Origin: an uncultured Lachnospiraceae bacterium
Lineage (GTDB): Bacteria > Bacillota > Clostridia > Lachnospirales > Lachnospiraceae
DNA: 64,000 nucleotides
Direction of reading: 5' to 3'
Assembly: GCA_910579505.1 (NCBI GenBank)
Contig: CAJTTZ010000002.1
Location: 62,001 to 126,000 of the forward strand
Shown: piece after piece, positions 56,728-64,000 of the stretch
Position numbering within the stretch: the stretch's first letter is position 1
How the letters are laid out: every line of letters starts with the position of its first letter
The notes under the pieces: model-generated
Database searches by the model: none
Seen by the model: only the letters and a program-made list of their open reading frames with translations
What the model was told of the DNA's origin: nothing
Position numbers and translations under genes: made by a program

Positions 56728-57825
56728 TTACACAAAATTTACGATATAATACGTTCCGTCATCCCGCCGGTCCACATAAATACCGTCCCCCTCCTCAATA
56801 TCACTGATTACATAGCCGGATGCATACAGCACTTTTTTCCTGTCAAAGACTCTCTGCCCATTTTCACCGATTGTATACAACTTCGGGATCGCATATTTAG
56901 TGCCGACGATCTGTCTGCTCATCCCTTTATCCTTTGTTAAAACCTTTTGTTTCCTCGCATTTTCAATGGCGAGATATGCCGGGTATTCTGATTCCAGTTC
57001 TTCTTCACAACCGCAAAGCATAACCCACGCTGCCTCTTTCACTTCGACGAAATCTTCGCTTCTGCCCAGGGATGTGATGTTATATACATTCTCGTAAACA
57101 TCCTCCATGGTTTTTCTGTCTTTTGCCGCAATATGGATAATAAGTTCAACATCAGACAGGATCTCATACTGTTTGATTGAGGTTGTCAGCACACGGAAAC
57201 GGGAGTACGGGATAGAAAACACATTTTTCTCATACTCCGAAAATTGTTTCTCCGTCTCCGCTATCTGATCCCGGATATCTTCTTCCTGTCTTTTCACACT
57301 TTCAAACTCCTGTGAAAGCTTATCCATCTGCTTTCTCTGCGCAGCAAGTTTCTTTTTCTCCTCTTTTAACCGCTCCAATTCCGGCTTCAGCTTTTCACTT
57401 TTCAAAATCTGCACTTCTCTTCCTTTTTGCTTCAGATCCTGATACTCCGCCAGAAGATCCTGATCGTACACTTTGATATCCGCGTTTTTTTCAAAACTGC
57501 TGCCCTGCTTTTTGGCCTCGGCTACTTTGACAAACGCCGTACTGAGCATACTCTCGTTCGTCATTTTTACAAGGATTCCTCTGTCATCAAAGGTGGAGTT
57601 GAGGAAATTATAATCCCGGTACACCCGCCTGTTCACAGAACCGTATCTGCCCTGTATGCTGACATCCATCTCATGGGTTTCCGTATAACCGCACGCCTTA
57701 TGAATCGCACCGATCACAGTCGAAAAGGGCGGCAGGGGATAAGTCATTTTGTTTTCAAATGTTTCCGGCCTCCGATAATTGGCACTGGATTGATAAAGAA
57801 CAAGCCTTATTGCCTCTTTACACAT
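56728..57825 (-). CDS. cas5: Cas5 (type I-B) with coiled-coil insertion
   Basis: 365 residues, against about 230-270 for most Cas5 proteins. The N-terminal RAMP fold is clear (IRLVLYQSSANYRRP, PPFSTVIGAIHKA), and SIPYSRFRVL, VELIIHIAA and NITSLGRSEDFVEV continue the core. Residues about 124-200 form a long charged coiled coil (LERLKEEKKKLAAQRKQMDK and following), inserted between core strands. Cas5 caps the crRNA 5' handle in Cascade. The start at 57825 is preferred, as an ATG at 57855 lacks a ribosome binding site. Confidence 0.88.
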   Translation of the reverse strand: MCKEAIRLVLYQSSANYRRPETFENKMTYPLPPFSTVIGAIHKACGYTETHEMDVSIQGRYGSVNRRVYRDYNFLNSTFDDRGILVKMTNESMLSTAFVKVAEAKKQGSSFEKNADIKVYDQDLLAEYQDLKQKGREVQILKSEKLKPELERLKEEKKKLAAQRKQMDKLSQEFESVKRQEEDIRDQIAETEKQFSEYEKNVFSIPYSRFRVLTTSIKQYEILSDVELIIHIAAKDRKTMEDVYENVYNITSLGRSEDFVEVKEAAWVMLCGCEEELESEYPAYLAIENARKQKVLTKDKGMSRQIVGTKYAIPKLYTIGENGQRVFDRKKVLYASGYVISDIEEGDGIYVDRRDDGTYYIVNFV

Positions 57826-57847
57826 CCGCACACCTTCTTCCTGTATC

Positions 57848-58729
57848 CTACTCATAATACTGCCGAACCTGCTCTCTCAGCGTTTCAAAGAAAGCCTCAA
57901 CACTGACAGGATTCAGTTTCTCAATGATTTCGTCCTCATTGTCAAAATTATGCCCGCGCAGCAGCGCTGCAGAATACCCTTTGTTCATCCTCTGGATCAA
58001 ATCGTCCGACAATTCAAGTCTGTTATTGATAACTTTGACCACATTCTCAAAATAATGTGTCTTTCTCTCAGAGAATCCGCCCACCACAAAAACCGGCTCC
58101 GCATTGTCCAGATTTCCTCGCACGACAAGGCTGAGATTTTCCACTGCGCTGAGAAGACTGTTAACTCTCTCTGCCTTCTCTGCTCCGTCGGCTTCCTCTT
58201 CCATGAAATTGGGGTCTGTGCCGATCATTCCCAGATCTATCGTCATGCTATATATGCGAAGCGTCTTTTCATATTCATACTGATAGGGCATCAAACCTGC
58301 CGCCCCGGCATCCTTCTGGAGATTCAGACCATTTGCCTTGGCATAATTATTCGCCAGATACATATTATTGTGAAAACGCGCCTCACTGACAAACGGTTCA
58401 CACGCCACCGCATCTGTCAGATAAAAGGAACTGTTTCGTATATAAGTGTCTTTACCGGTAGTCATATAGCCGCCCTCCAGGGCACGGTTATTGGCGGCAT
58501 TTCTCTCCGGCGTCGCCTCCTTCTGCGTCGCCCCGTCCACCGTAGTCACGAGATCATCGTACATTCCACTCTGCACCATGATCGCATTTTTCAGGCTTTC
58601 ACGACTGCGGACCGTGTATACATGTCCCTTTTTGTATATCTTCTGCACACTGCCAATATTGCTCAGATTCTCCGAATAATTAGAAGTCATATTTGCTGCA
58701 ACGGTCAATGTAATCGTTTTTTTCTCCAT
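57848..58729 (-). CDS. cas7: Cas7 (type I-B, Cst2/DevR-like)
   Basis: A 293-residue protein with TITLTVAANMTSNYSENLSN at the start, GGYMTTGKDTYIRNSSFYLTDAV and ARFHNNMYLANNYAKANG, then a GGFSERKTHYFENVVKV strand. This fits the Cas7 backbone subunit, several copies of which coat the crRNA. The start at 58729 has GGAGAGGG. It overlaps the cas5 frame by a few bases at its end, in keeping with a coupled operon. Confidence 0.9.
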   Translation of the reverse strand: MEKKTITLTVAANMTSNYSENLSNIGSVQKIYKKGHVYTVRSRESLKNAIMVQSGMYDDLVTTVDGATQKEATPERNAANNRALEGGYMTTGKDTYIRNSSFYLTDAVACEPFVSEARFHNNMYLANNYAKANGLNLQKDAGAAGLMPYQYEYEKTLRIYSMTIDLGMIGTDPNFMEEEADGAEKAERVNSLLSAVENLSLVVRGNLDNAEPVFVVGGFSERKTHYFENVVKVINNRLELSDDLIQRMNKGYSAALLRGHNFDNEDEIIEKLNPVSVEAFFETLREQVRQYYE

Positions 58730-58742
58730 AAGTCCCTCTCCT

Positions 58743-60194
58743 TTACACTTCATCCATTATTTTGTTCTCTGCCGTATCATCATCTTCTGTCTTTTCCCTT
58801 GAAAACTCATTAAAATGATTGACAAAAGTATATGCCGCCTCTTTATTTGCCTCAAAATCCTCAAACAGGTCATAGGCAAACGGGAAATATACATCTGTAT
58901 AATTCGATAAGCTGAGCAGGATCTCTGAGAATCTGCTATAATCATGGAAAAGTAATGCGCTTAACAATTTCGTTCTGTAACTGCTGATCTTATTTCCCTG
59001 TTTCCGTCCCTTAAGCACAGCCGCCGCTTTTTCCGCCCCTGCATATGCACTGCGCATCGTTTTATTCATATTCCCACCTCCAATATGTAATTTTTCGCGG
59101 ATTAATACATTCAATTTAATCAAATTCCATGTCAATACAGAATTGTTTGCCGTTTTTTTGTTTGTGTCATCCTTGATGAGAGCCTCGATCAGATCATCCA
59201 TCAGCTGCAGATTCCTGACAGAATCTGTCAACCCAGCCTGTATGGAAATATAGTCATCGCCGATTTTTACTGTTCTGCAAAATACATTGTAGTTTTTAAT
59301 CTGCTGAAATACCGCGATGCTTTCACGCCTCAAAAAGAATGTCTCAAAGTAGGGATGATCCACATCTTTCTTGATAATTTCCACATCGTAATTCAGAAAA
59401 TCCGATGCATATATAATATTCTCAAACAAAACCCTTCTGGTATCTACACTTCCATTTGCCCTTTGCTCCTGGCACTTATCCTGCAAAATTTGATTTGTTC
59501 GGACTAACTGGCTGATCGTGGAATTGTCATTGATAAAAAAGGATTCTCTTCCGATGCTAAACGCAAATGGTATAAAATCATAAAATTCGCTGTCTGAGGA
59601 AGTAAACAATCCCATATCATAACGATAGGAAAGAGATTTGCCTTTCTTGGCAAAATCCACATAATAGCCTTTTAGCCGTGCCGTATCGCCCTTCGGCTTT
59701 CGAAATACATTCTCATTACAGAAATTTCGGTATAAACTCGATTTGTTTCGATAAGTCTCCCTTACAATGGCCGTCCTGTTTTCTTCAATCAGATCAAGGA
59801 TCTTTCCCGCATTCGTTCCATCAAATTTCTGCTTTGCAAAGATTTTCTTCATAACGGTATTTGCTGTCAGCTTACCATTGATAAAGTCCATTTCCTCTTT
59901 TGACCATTCCGTTTTTTGAAGCGCCCTCTCCACTGCGCAGTGATGCAGTTCTTCCGAGAAATAGTCCTCAATAAAAGCATCCAGCTTCTCGTCTGTTATA
60001 TCCGCCGCATTAAATTTGAGAACGTCCAGTCCCTCCTCATATTTGGAATCATCATCGTATGTTTCTTTTGCCCTGGCAATCCCTTCTTTATTGTAGGGTA
60101 TCTGCGCATAGTCAAAAAAACGAATCAGTCCTACAATTGCCGCGGCATCTTTCCAGTCATCCGCTTCCAGATAATCTGTAAATTCTCCGACCAA
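58743..60194 (-). CDS. cas8: Cas8 large subunit (type I-B, Cst1-like by position)
   Basis: A 483-residue protein between cas6 and cas7, the usual place of the type I-B large subunit. It begins with DDWKDAAAIVGLIRFFDYAQI, as Cst1-type proteins often do. Cas8 recognises the PAM and holds the target DNA. The start is a TTG with AGGAGGG upstream. The sequence of this subunit is variable, so the assignment rests mainly on gene order, size and the N-terminal pattern. Confidence 0.82.
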   Translation of the reverse strand: MVGEFTDYLEADDWKDAAAIVGLIRFFDYAQIPYNKEGIARAKETYDDDSKYEEGLDVLKFNAADITDEKLDAFIEDYFSEELHHCAVERALQKTEWSKEEMDFINGKLTANTVMKKIFAKQKFDGTNAGKILDLIEENRTAIVRETYRNKSSLYRNFCNENVFRKPKGDTARLKGYYVDFAKKGKSLSYRYDMGLFTSSDSEFYDFIPFAFSIGRESFFINDNSTISQLVRTNQILQDKCQEQRANGSVDTRRVLFENIIYASDFLNYDVEIIKKDVDHPYFETFFLRRESIAVFQQIKNYNVFCRTVKIGDDYISIQAGLTDSVRNLQLMDDLIEALIKDDTNKKTANNSVLTWNLIKLNVLIREKLHIGGGNMNKTMRSAYAGAEKAAAVLKGRKQGNKISSYRTKLLSALLFHDYSRFSEILLSLSNYTDVYFPFAYDLFEDFEANKEAAYTFVNHFNEFSREKTEDDDTAENKIMDEV

Positions 60195-60197
60195 TAC

Positions 60198-60935
60198 TCA
60201 TCCCTCCTCCACAATATCTACCATCCCAAACCCCGAACTCCTCCTCGAGCAGGCCCCGTTCTGATAAAAGTATTGCAATATTTTAGTCTCCCCGGACACT
60301 GTGAAATCTGCGATTGTCGCATCCAGATAGATCCCGTAATATTTCACTACAATTTTCCTGCCTGTCACAGATTGCAGTCTGATGCTCTCCACTGCCGATT
60401 TCGGAAAATCCGCCATCTCCGCCTGCGTTTTTAACGCCTGCTCCAGCCTGCCCGCATATTCTTCATCCTCACAACTGTAATAGGTATCTCTGTTCGTCTC
60501 CCGGTCATGCTCACGCACCACGAGCGAAGAGCCCGGCATTGTGACAAATCTGACAGTCGTACTCTTTATCTCTTTCTGGTCTAACTGCATTATATTTTTT
60601 AACGTAATAAAATTGCCCTCATCTATCGGATACCTCCTGTTTTTTTGGTTCAAAAACGCCAGCATCAGATACATGCCCGTCTGTTCTCTGTCATCTGTCG
60701 AAAACACCAGACTAAACCTGTTATCTGCAAACCGAAACTTTTCTTTTGTAAATTGAGGCTTGCTGACGATCATTGTCCATGTAAAATCCTTGGTATTGGT
60801 ATCCGTGTAATAGCGGCCAAGCAGATCACCATTCACAGACTGCGACAGCGCGTTCTTAATAAAACTTAACACATATCTTCTATAATCAGCGTTTAATTCC
60901 GACTGATCAATTATGAAATCAAGCTTGAACCGCAT
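60198..60935 (-). CDS. cas6: Cas6 crRNA endonuclease
   Basis: A 245-residue RAMP protein starting MRFKLDFIIDQSELNADYRRYVLSF in two parts, with paired ferredoxin-like halves and the glycine-rich loop SRRSSGFGMVDIV near the C-terminus that is typical of Cas6. It cuts the repeat in the long transcript to make crRNAs. It is the first gene of the operon. The start at 60935 has AGGAAG upstream. Confidence 0.93.
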   Translation of the reverse strand: MRFKLDFIIDQSELNADYRRYVLSFIKNALSQSVNGDLLGRYYTDTNTKDFTWTMIVSKPQFTKEKFRFADNRFSLVFSTDDREQTGMYLMLAFLNQKNRRYPIDEGNFITLKNIMQLDQKEIKSTTVRFVTMPGSSLVVREHDRETNRDTYYSCEDEEYAGRLEQALKTQAEMADFPKSAVESIRLQSVTGRKIVVKYYGIYLDATIADFTVSGETKILQYFYQNGACSRRSSGFGMVDIVEEG

Positions 60936-61008
60936 ATTTACTTCCTGCCTTTCTCTATTTGACATGTCTTTACCATTTTTGACAGCATCCGTGTCTTTCT
61001 TTCATACC

Positions 61009-61037
61009 AATATAACACGGTTACTTTCTGTAGTCAA
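61009..61037 (-). promoter_or_regulatory. SigA promoter of the cas operon
   Basis: TTGACT (61037-61032), 17 bases, then TATATT (61014-61009) on the minus strand, about 75 bases before the cas6 ATG. Eight cas genes follow in one direction. Confidence 0.78.
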
Positions 61038-61077
61038 GTTTTTAATATAAAAAATATAGGTCATAATTGAAATATTA

Positions 61078-61106
61078 TTGCGAATGAAAAAGCTAAATGG
61101 TAGAAT
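61078..61106 (+). promoter_or_regulatory. Possible SigA promoter of the FMN-binding-like gene
   Basis: TTGCGA (61078-61083), 17 bases, then TAGAAT (61101-61106). It would give a leader of about 170 bases that contains the inverted repeat noted at 61213-61276. Confidence 0.5.
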
Positions 61107-61212
61107 AAATTAGGATATAGATTCTATATTAGAATTTAAAGATATTTTTTATTTTAAATTTTTATAGCTCCATAGTGGAATCATTTTAGTGTCCTACAGA
61201 TACCAACATAAA

Positions 61213-61276
61213 AATCCCCACGCATAAACCCACCCACACACACATAAACTGTTAAAAAAGAATCACTGTGGGGATT
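61213..61276 (+). promoter_or_regulatory. Inverted repeat that can hide the ribosome binding site
   Basis: AATCCCCAC (61213-61221) is an exact complement of GTGGGGATT (61268-61276). The second arm holds the GGGG ribosome binding site 9 bases before the ATG at 61283. Pairing would block translation. Confidence 0.5.
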
Positions 61277-61282
61277 ATCTGT

Positions 61283-61756
61283 ATGAGTTCTAAAACCAAA
61301 ATCGTCGTACTTCATGTAAAAGAGTTAATATATACCGGCATTTTCGCTGCTCTCGGTATTCTTTTTATTATCCTGCTCATCATTATGTTTCTGCCCAAAG
61401 AAAAGAAGCAGGAAACCATGTCCACCGTGACGCAGCCCGTAAACGATACCTACGTGCCCGGCGTATATACAACCTCGCTGATCCTGAATGACAACGTGGT
61501 GGAGATCGAGGTAACCGTGGATGAAAAGAACATCAACGCCATCCGGCTTGTAAATCTGGACGAAGCAGTAACTACCATGTATCCTCTGATCCAGCCTTCC
61601 TTTGAGGATCTTGCCGACCAGATTATAAAAAGCCAGAGTCTGGAGGGCATTACATATCCCGACGACAGCAAGTACACTTCCATGATTCTTCTGGACGCCA
61701 TCACCAGTTCTCTCAACAAGGCGTTGGAAAATCAGGGGGAGACGGGCGGCGAATAA
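61283..61756 (+). CDS. Membrane-anchored FMN-binding-domain-like protein
   Basis: A 157-residue protein with one N-terminal membrane segment (about residues 17-37, IYTGIFAALGILFIILLIIMF) and an extracytoplasmic domain. YVPGVYTTSLILNDNVVEIEVTVDEKNINAIRLVN resembles the first strands of FMN_bind domains. The remainder has IIKSQSLEGITYPDDSKYTSMILLDAI, with a Thr/Ser-rich stretch in the place of flavin attachment in related proteins, but a clear flavinylation motif is not seen. Function unknown. A GTG at 61268 is an alternative start. Confidence 0.65.
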   Translation: MSSKTKIVVLHVKELIYTGIFAALGILFIILLIIMFLPKEKKQETMSTVTQPVNDTYVPGVYTTSLILNDNVVEIEVTVDEKNINAIRLVNLDEAVTTMYPLIQPSFEDLADQIIKSQSLEGITYPDDSKYTSMILLDAITSSLNKALENQGETGGE

Positions 61757-61802
61757 CGATATCTGTTTTTCCAAATTACCGGAAAGCCTGCAAGTTACAA
61801 AG

Positions 61803-61839
61803 AAAAAAGGCGGCCGGGGCATTTACTTCCTCCGGCCGC
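61803..61839 (-). terminator. Terminator after the Uma2 gene
   Basis: GCGGCCGG/CCGGCCGC stem with a 14-base loop, then CTTTTTTC on the minus strand. Confidence 0.75.
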
Positions 61840-61940
61840 AAAGTCATGTTCCACGCCAAGCTTTATCCGAAGCCAAATGACATCATCGTCACAATTCTGC
61901 CCAAAAGCTGTCTGCCAGCAGATGAACAGGATACCCAGCT

Positions 61941-62558
61941 TCACGCCACCTCCTTAAAATCGAGAATCAAATCCTCATAAATCCCCGCCTTCACCGACTC
62001 AGAAAATGTATACCGGTTTGATGTCCCATGCTCAAAGTTATACACAAGTACTCTTCTCTCCTTCGGGTCTACAATCCAGTATTCCCTCACGCCCGCCGCC
62101 TTGTACAGCGCGCATTTCCTGATATAATCCATCGTCTTACTGGACAGCGAGACAATCTCTATCGCCCAGTCAGGCGCACCATGGCAGCCTTTCTCGTCCA
62201 ACTTGTCCCTATCGCAGATCACTGTGACATCCGGCTCCACATAATTGTGCTCATCATCCTTTATGTAAACCGCAAAAGGCGCAGGGAGCACTTTGCAGGT
62301 TCCCTTCTTGTCCCTTATGTAATTCCAAATTGTAACACTCATCCACATAAGGATATCCTGATGCGTCAGCGTGGGCGTAGCCATCATGTACATTTTCCCA
62401 TCAATCAGCTCCGCACGCTCGCCCTCCGGCAATGCCTCAATATCCCTGACAGTATACACCCCGTCTTCCGGCATTCCCTCCGCTGCTGTCATGTTGTGAG
62501 ATTTTCCTCCCTCAATCATCCTGAAAATACCCTCTCTTTCAATCTTCCTGTGTTCCAT
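61941..62558 (-). CDS. Uma2 family (DUF820) restriction-endonuclease-fold protein
   Basis: A 205-residue protein with the Uma2 pattern: ERAELIDGKMYMMATPTLTHQDIL, the VEPDVTVICDRDK metal-site Asp, and PDWAIEIVSLSSKTMDYIRKCALYKAAGVREYWIVDPK with the E...K signature of PD-(D/E)XK folds. The biological role of Uma2 proteins is poorly defined. The start at 62558 has AAAGGAGG; an ATG at 62609 has none. A long leader with a CTGCCGCT/AGCGGCAG hairpin (62634-62671) precedes it. Confidence 0.88.
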   Translation of the reverse strand: MEHRKIEREGIFRMIEGGKSHNMTAAEGMPEDGVYTVRDIEALPEGERAELIDGKMYMMATPTLTHQDILMWMSVTIWNYIRDKKGTCKVLPAPFAVYIKDDEHNYVEPDVTVICDRDKLDEKGCHGAPDWAIEIVSLSSKTMDYIRKCALYKAAGVREYWIVDPKERRVLVYNFEHGTSNRYTFSESVKAGIYEDLILDFKEVA

Positions 62559-62724
62559 AAACTTTTCCTCCTTTTCTTCCGGCAGAAGGAAAACCATGGT
62601 TTCACTCAATTAAACGCATTCCGTCATTCGCCTCTGCCGCTATTTGATTGGTAGTTTTGAGTAAGCGGCAGAATTTGCCCGAATGTGCGAAATGCACGGT
62701 TCATTGATTACTCTTATTGAATTT

Positions 62725-62753
62725 ATCATACACGTCTTTTCAGACCCTGTCAA
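62725..62753 (-). promoter_or_regulatory. SigA promoter of the Uma2 gene
   Basis: TTGACA (62753-62748), 17 bases, then TATGAT (62730-62725) on the minus strand; close to consensus. Confidence 0.8.
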
Positions 62754-62799
62754 TAAAAATTTTTAAAAGCGTCAAAAAACTGATATTATTACACCAAAT

Positions 62800-62830
62800 A
62801 CCGCGCCATGCGGCAAGCGCATCGCGCGGT
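62800..62830 (-). terminator. Strong hairpin after nadE, possible terminator
   Basis: ACCGCGC/GCGCGGT with inner ATGCG/CGCAT pairs, 20 bases after the nadE stop. The U-run is poor (ATTTGG), so termination is likely but not certain. Confidence 0.5.
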
Positions 62831-62849
62831 TGTGAAAAATAACGGGAAA

Positions 62850-64000
62850 TTATAATTCCTCCAGCTGTGCCAGCCAGACCGCCGCGCATGCGTCCGAAGG
62901 CATCCGCAGATCTCCTCTTGGCGAGAGCGCCACACTCCCCACCTTGGGACCGTCCGGCAGACAGGAACGCTTAAACTGCTGGGCGAAAAACCGCTGATAA
63001 AAAATCTTTAACCATTTGAGTATGACACTATCGTCATAAATTCCCGCAAAGGCAATCCGCGCCACCCGGTAAACCTTTGCCGGCTCAAAACCGCAGCGCA
63101 GCATATAGTATAAAAAGAAATCATGCAGTTCGTAAGGTCCGACCAGATCTTCGGTCTTTTGGGAAATCACGCCGTCCACGGGCGGCAAAAGTTCAGGGCT
63201 TACCGGCGTGTCCAGAATATCCAGTAAAAGCGACTTAAGCGTCTCATCCCCACAGGTATCCGCATAATAGCGCACCAGATGCCGTACCAAGGTCTTTGGC
63301 ACACCCGCATTCACGCCGTACATTGCCATATGATCCCCATTATATGTCGCCCAGCCAAGGGCAAGCTCCGACATATCCCCCGTGCCGATCACCAGACCGC
63401 CCGTCTGGTTGGCAATATCCATCAATACCTGCGTCCGCTCCCTTGCCTGTCCGTTCTCATATGTCACGTCATGGCAGTCGCTGCTCTGACCAATATCCCG
63501 GAAGTGCACATTTACCGCCTCCCTGATATCCACCTCACGAAGTGTCGTTCCAAGAATGCCCGCCAGTCTGCAGGCATTGTCATAGGTCCTGTCCGTGGTG
63601 CCGAAGCACGGCATTGTAACAGACGTTATTTTATCTCGGGAAAGGCCGAGCATATCAAAAGTGCGCACCGTCACCAAAAGGGCAAGGGTCGAATCCAGTC
63701 CGCCGGAAATACCCAGCACAGCCGACTGACTCCCGGTATGCTCATATCTTTTTTTCAGACCATAGGACTGAATGGACAAAATCTCGTCGCAGCGTTTCTC
63801 TCTCTCCTTTGCCTGATCCGGCACAAACGGTCTTGGTGAAAAACGTCTTTCCAGAAAAGTCTCTTCCTCCTCCATATGCACGGGAAGTATCGTATGCTCC
63901 CGCAGATTTTCCCCTTGATAAGTGTTCATTCTGCGCCGTTCATGGGCAAGTCTGTGAATATCCAGGTCCGCATAAATAACGCCCGTTTCAAATCGTTTTG
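62850..64000 (-). CDS. nadE: Glutamine-dependent NAD+ synthetase, 5' end outside window
   Basis: The visible 383 residues hold the end of the N-terminal glutaminase (nitrilase) domain (FETGVIYADLDIHRLAHERRR) and the full synthetase domain: PP-loop LGISGGLDSTLAL, GTGDMSELALGWATYNGDH and the C-terminal SCLPDGPKVGSVALSPRGDLR. It amidates nicotinic acid adenine dinucleotide to NAD+ with ammonia from glutamine. The frame stays open to the window edge, so an ATG at 63929 is internal, not the start. Full-length homologues have about 640 residues. Confidence 0.95.
   Translation of the reverse strand, partial: KRFETGVIYADLDIHRLAHERRRMNTYQGENLREHTILPVHMEEEETFLERRFSPRPFVPDQAKEREKRCDEILSIQSYGLKKRYEHTGSQSAVLGISGGLDSTLALLVTVRTFDMLGLSRDKITSVTMPCFGTTDRTYDNACRLAGILGTTLREVDIREAVNVHFRDIGQSSDCHDVTYENGQARERTQVLMDIANQTGGLVIGTGDMSELALGWATYNGDHMAMYGVNAGVPKTLVRHLVRYYADTCGDETLKSLLLDILDTPVSPELLPPVDGVISQKTEDLVGPYELHDFFLYYMLRCGFEPAKVYRVARIAFAGIYDDSVILKWLKIFYQRFFAQQFKRSCLPDGPKVGSVALSPRGDLRMPSDACAAVWLAQLEEL

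Noticed and set aside
58565..58580. Short CRISPR-repeat-like string in cas7 (TTCCACTCTG)
   Set aside because: A 10-base match inside a coding region, with no spacing or further repeat; coincidence.
62850..63929. A short NAD synthetase starting at 63929
   Set aside because: The frame continues to the window edge and encodes the end of the glutaminase domain, so that ATG is internal.

Overview
The window reads as chromosome of a motile, low-to-mid GC Clostridia member, most likely Lachnospiraceae. The evidence is AGGAGG-type ribosome binding sites, SigA-like and SigD (sigma-28)-like promoters, a T-box in front of aspS, GatCAB, LL-diaminopimelate aminotransferase (dapL) and a Firmicutes-style flagellin. 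The taxonomic call is inference. Almost every gene is on the minus strand.

Region 1 (1-25.9 kb, minus) is a run of about 23 tightly packed genes for making and attaching an unusual glycan. It holds glycosyltransferases, methyltransferases, a DegT-type aminotransferase, and an FkbH/acyl carrier/MaoC/SDR/LpxD-like acylation set. It also has two paralogous radical SAM enzymes, an asparagine synthetase and a cytidylyltransferase-PfkB fusion. Its key content is homologues of all four enzymes of the Campylobacter jejuni capsule phosphoramidate pathway: glutamine kinase (23.5-25.9 kb), phosphoglutamine cytidylyltransferase (16.9-17.7 kb), gamma-glutamyl-CDP-amidate hydrolase (17.7-18.3 kb) and CDP-amidate kinase (16.4-16.9 kb). 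Next to the last lies a sulfotransferase-fold protein that could be the transferase, and two paralogous methyltransferases sit close by. Two SigD-type promoters with homologous RNA leaders precede the glutamine-kinase gene and the next gene. This ties the pathway to the flagellar regulon and suggests that flagellin is the acceptor.

Region 2 (26-36.6 kb): a SigA-driven three-gene operon of unknown role (nitrilase-fold protein, winged-helix protein, unknown protein); a CDP-glycerol glycerophosphotransferase-like protein; a giant 1667-residue flagellin with about eleven degenerate repeats in its centre; and a membrane-anchored protein on the plus strand.

Region 3 (36.7-47.7 kb) is housekeeping: gatC-gatA-gatB after a T-box-controlled aspS, a histidine phosphatase, dapL, dapF, an ANTAR-domain regulator and glnA. 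Paired hairpins that look like a small repeat family lie between the gat genes and in the aspS leader.

Region 4 (47.9-61 kb) is a complete type I-B CRISPR-Cas system. It has an array of 63 good repeats plus one decayed terminal repeat, then cas2, cas1, cas4, cas3, cas5, cas7, cas8 and cas6, all read on the minus strand from one SigA promoter at about 61 kb. Two adjacent spacers occur twice in the array.

Region 5 (61-64 kb): a small membrane-anchored FMN-binding-like protein (plus strand), a Uma2-family protein, and a glutamine-dependent NAD synthetase cut by the window end.
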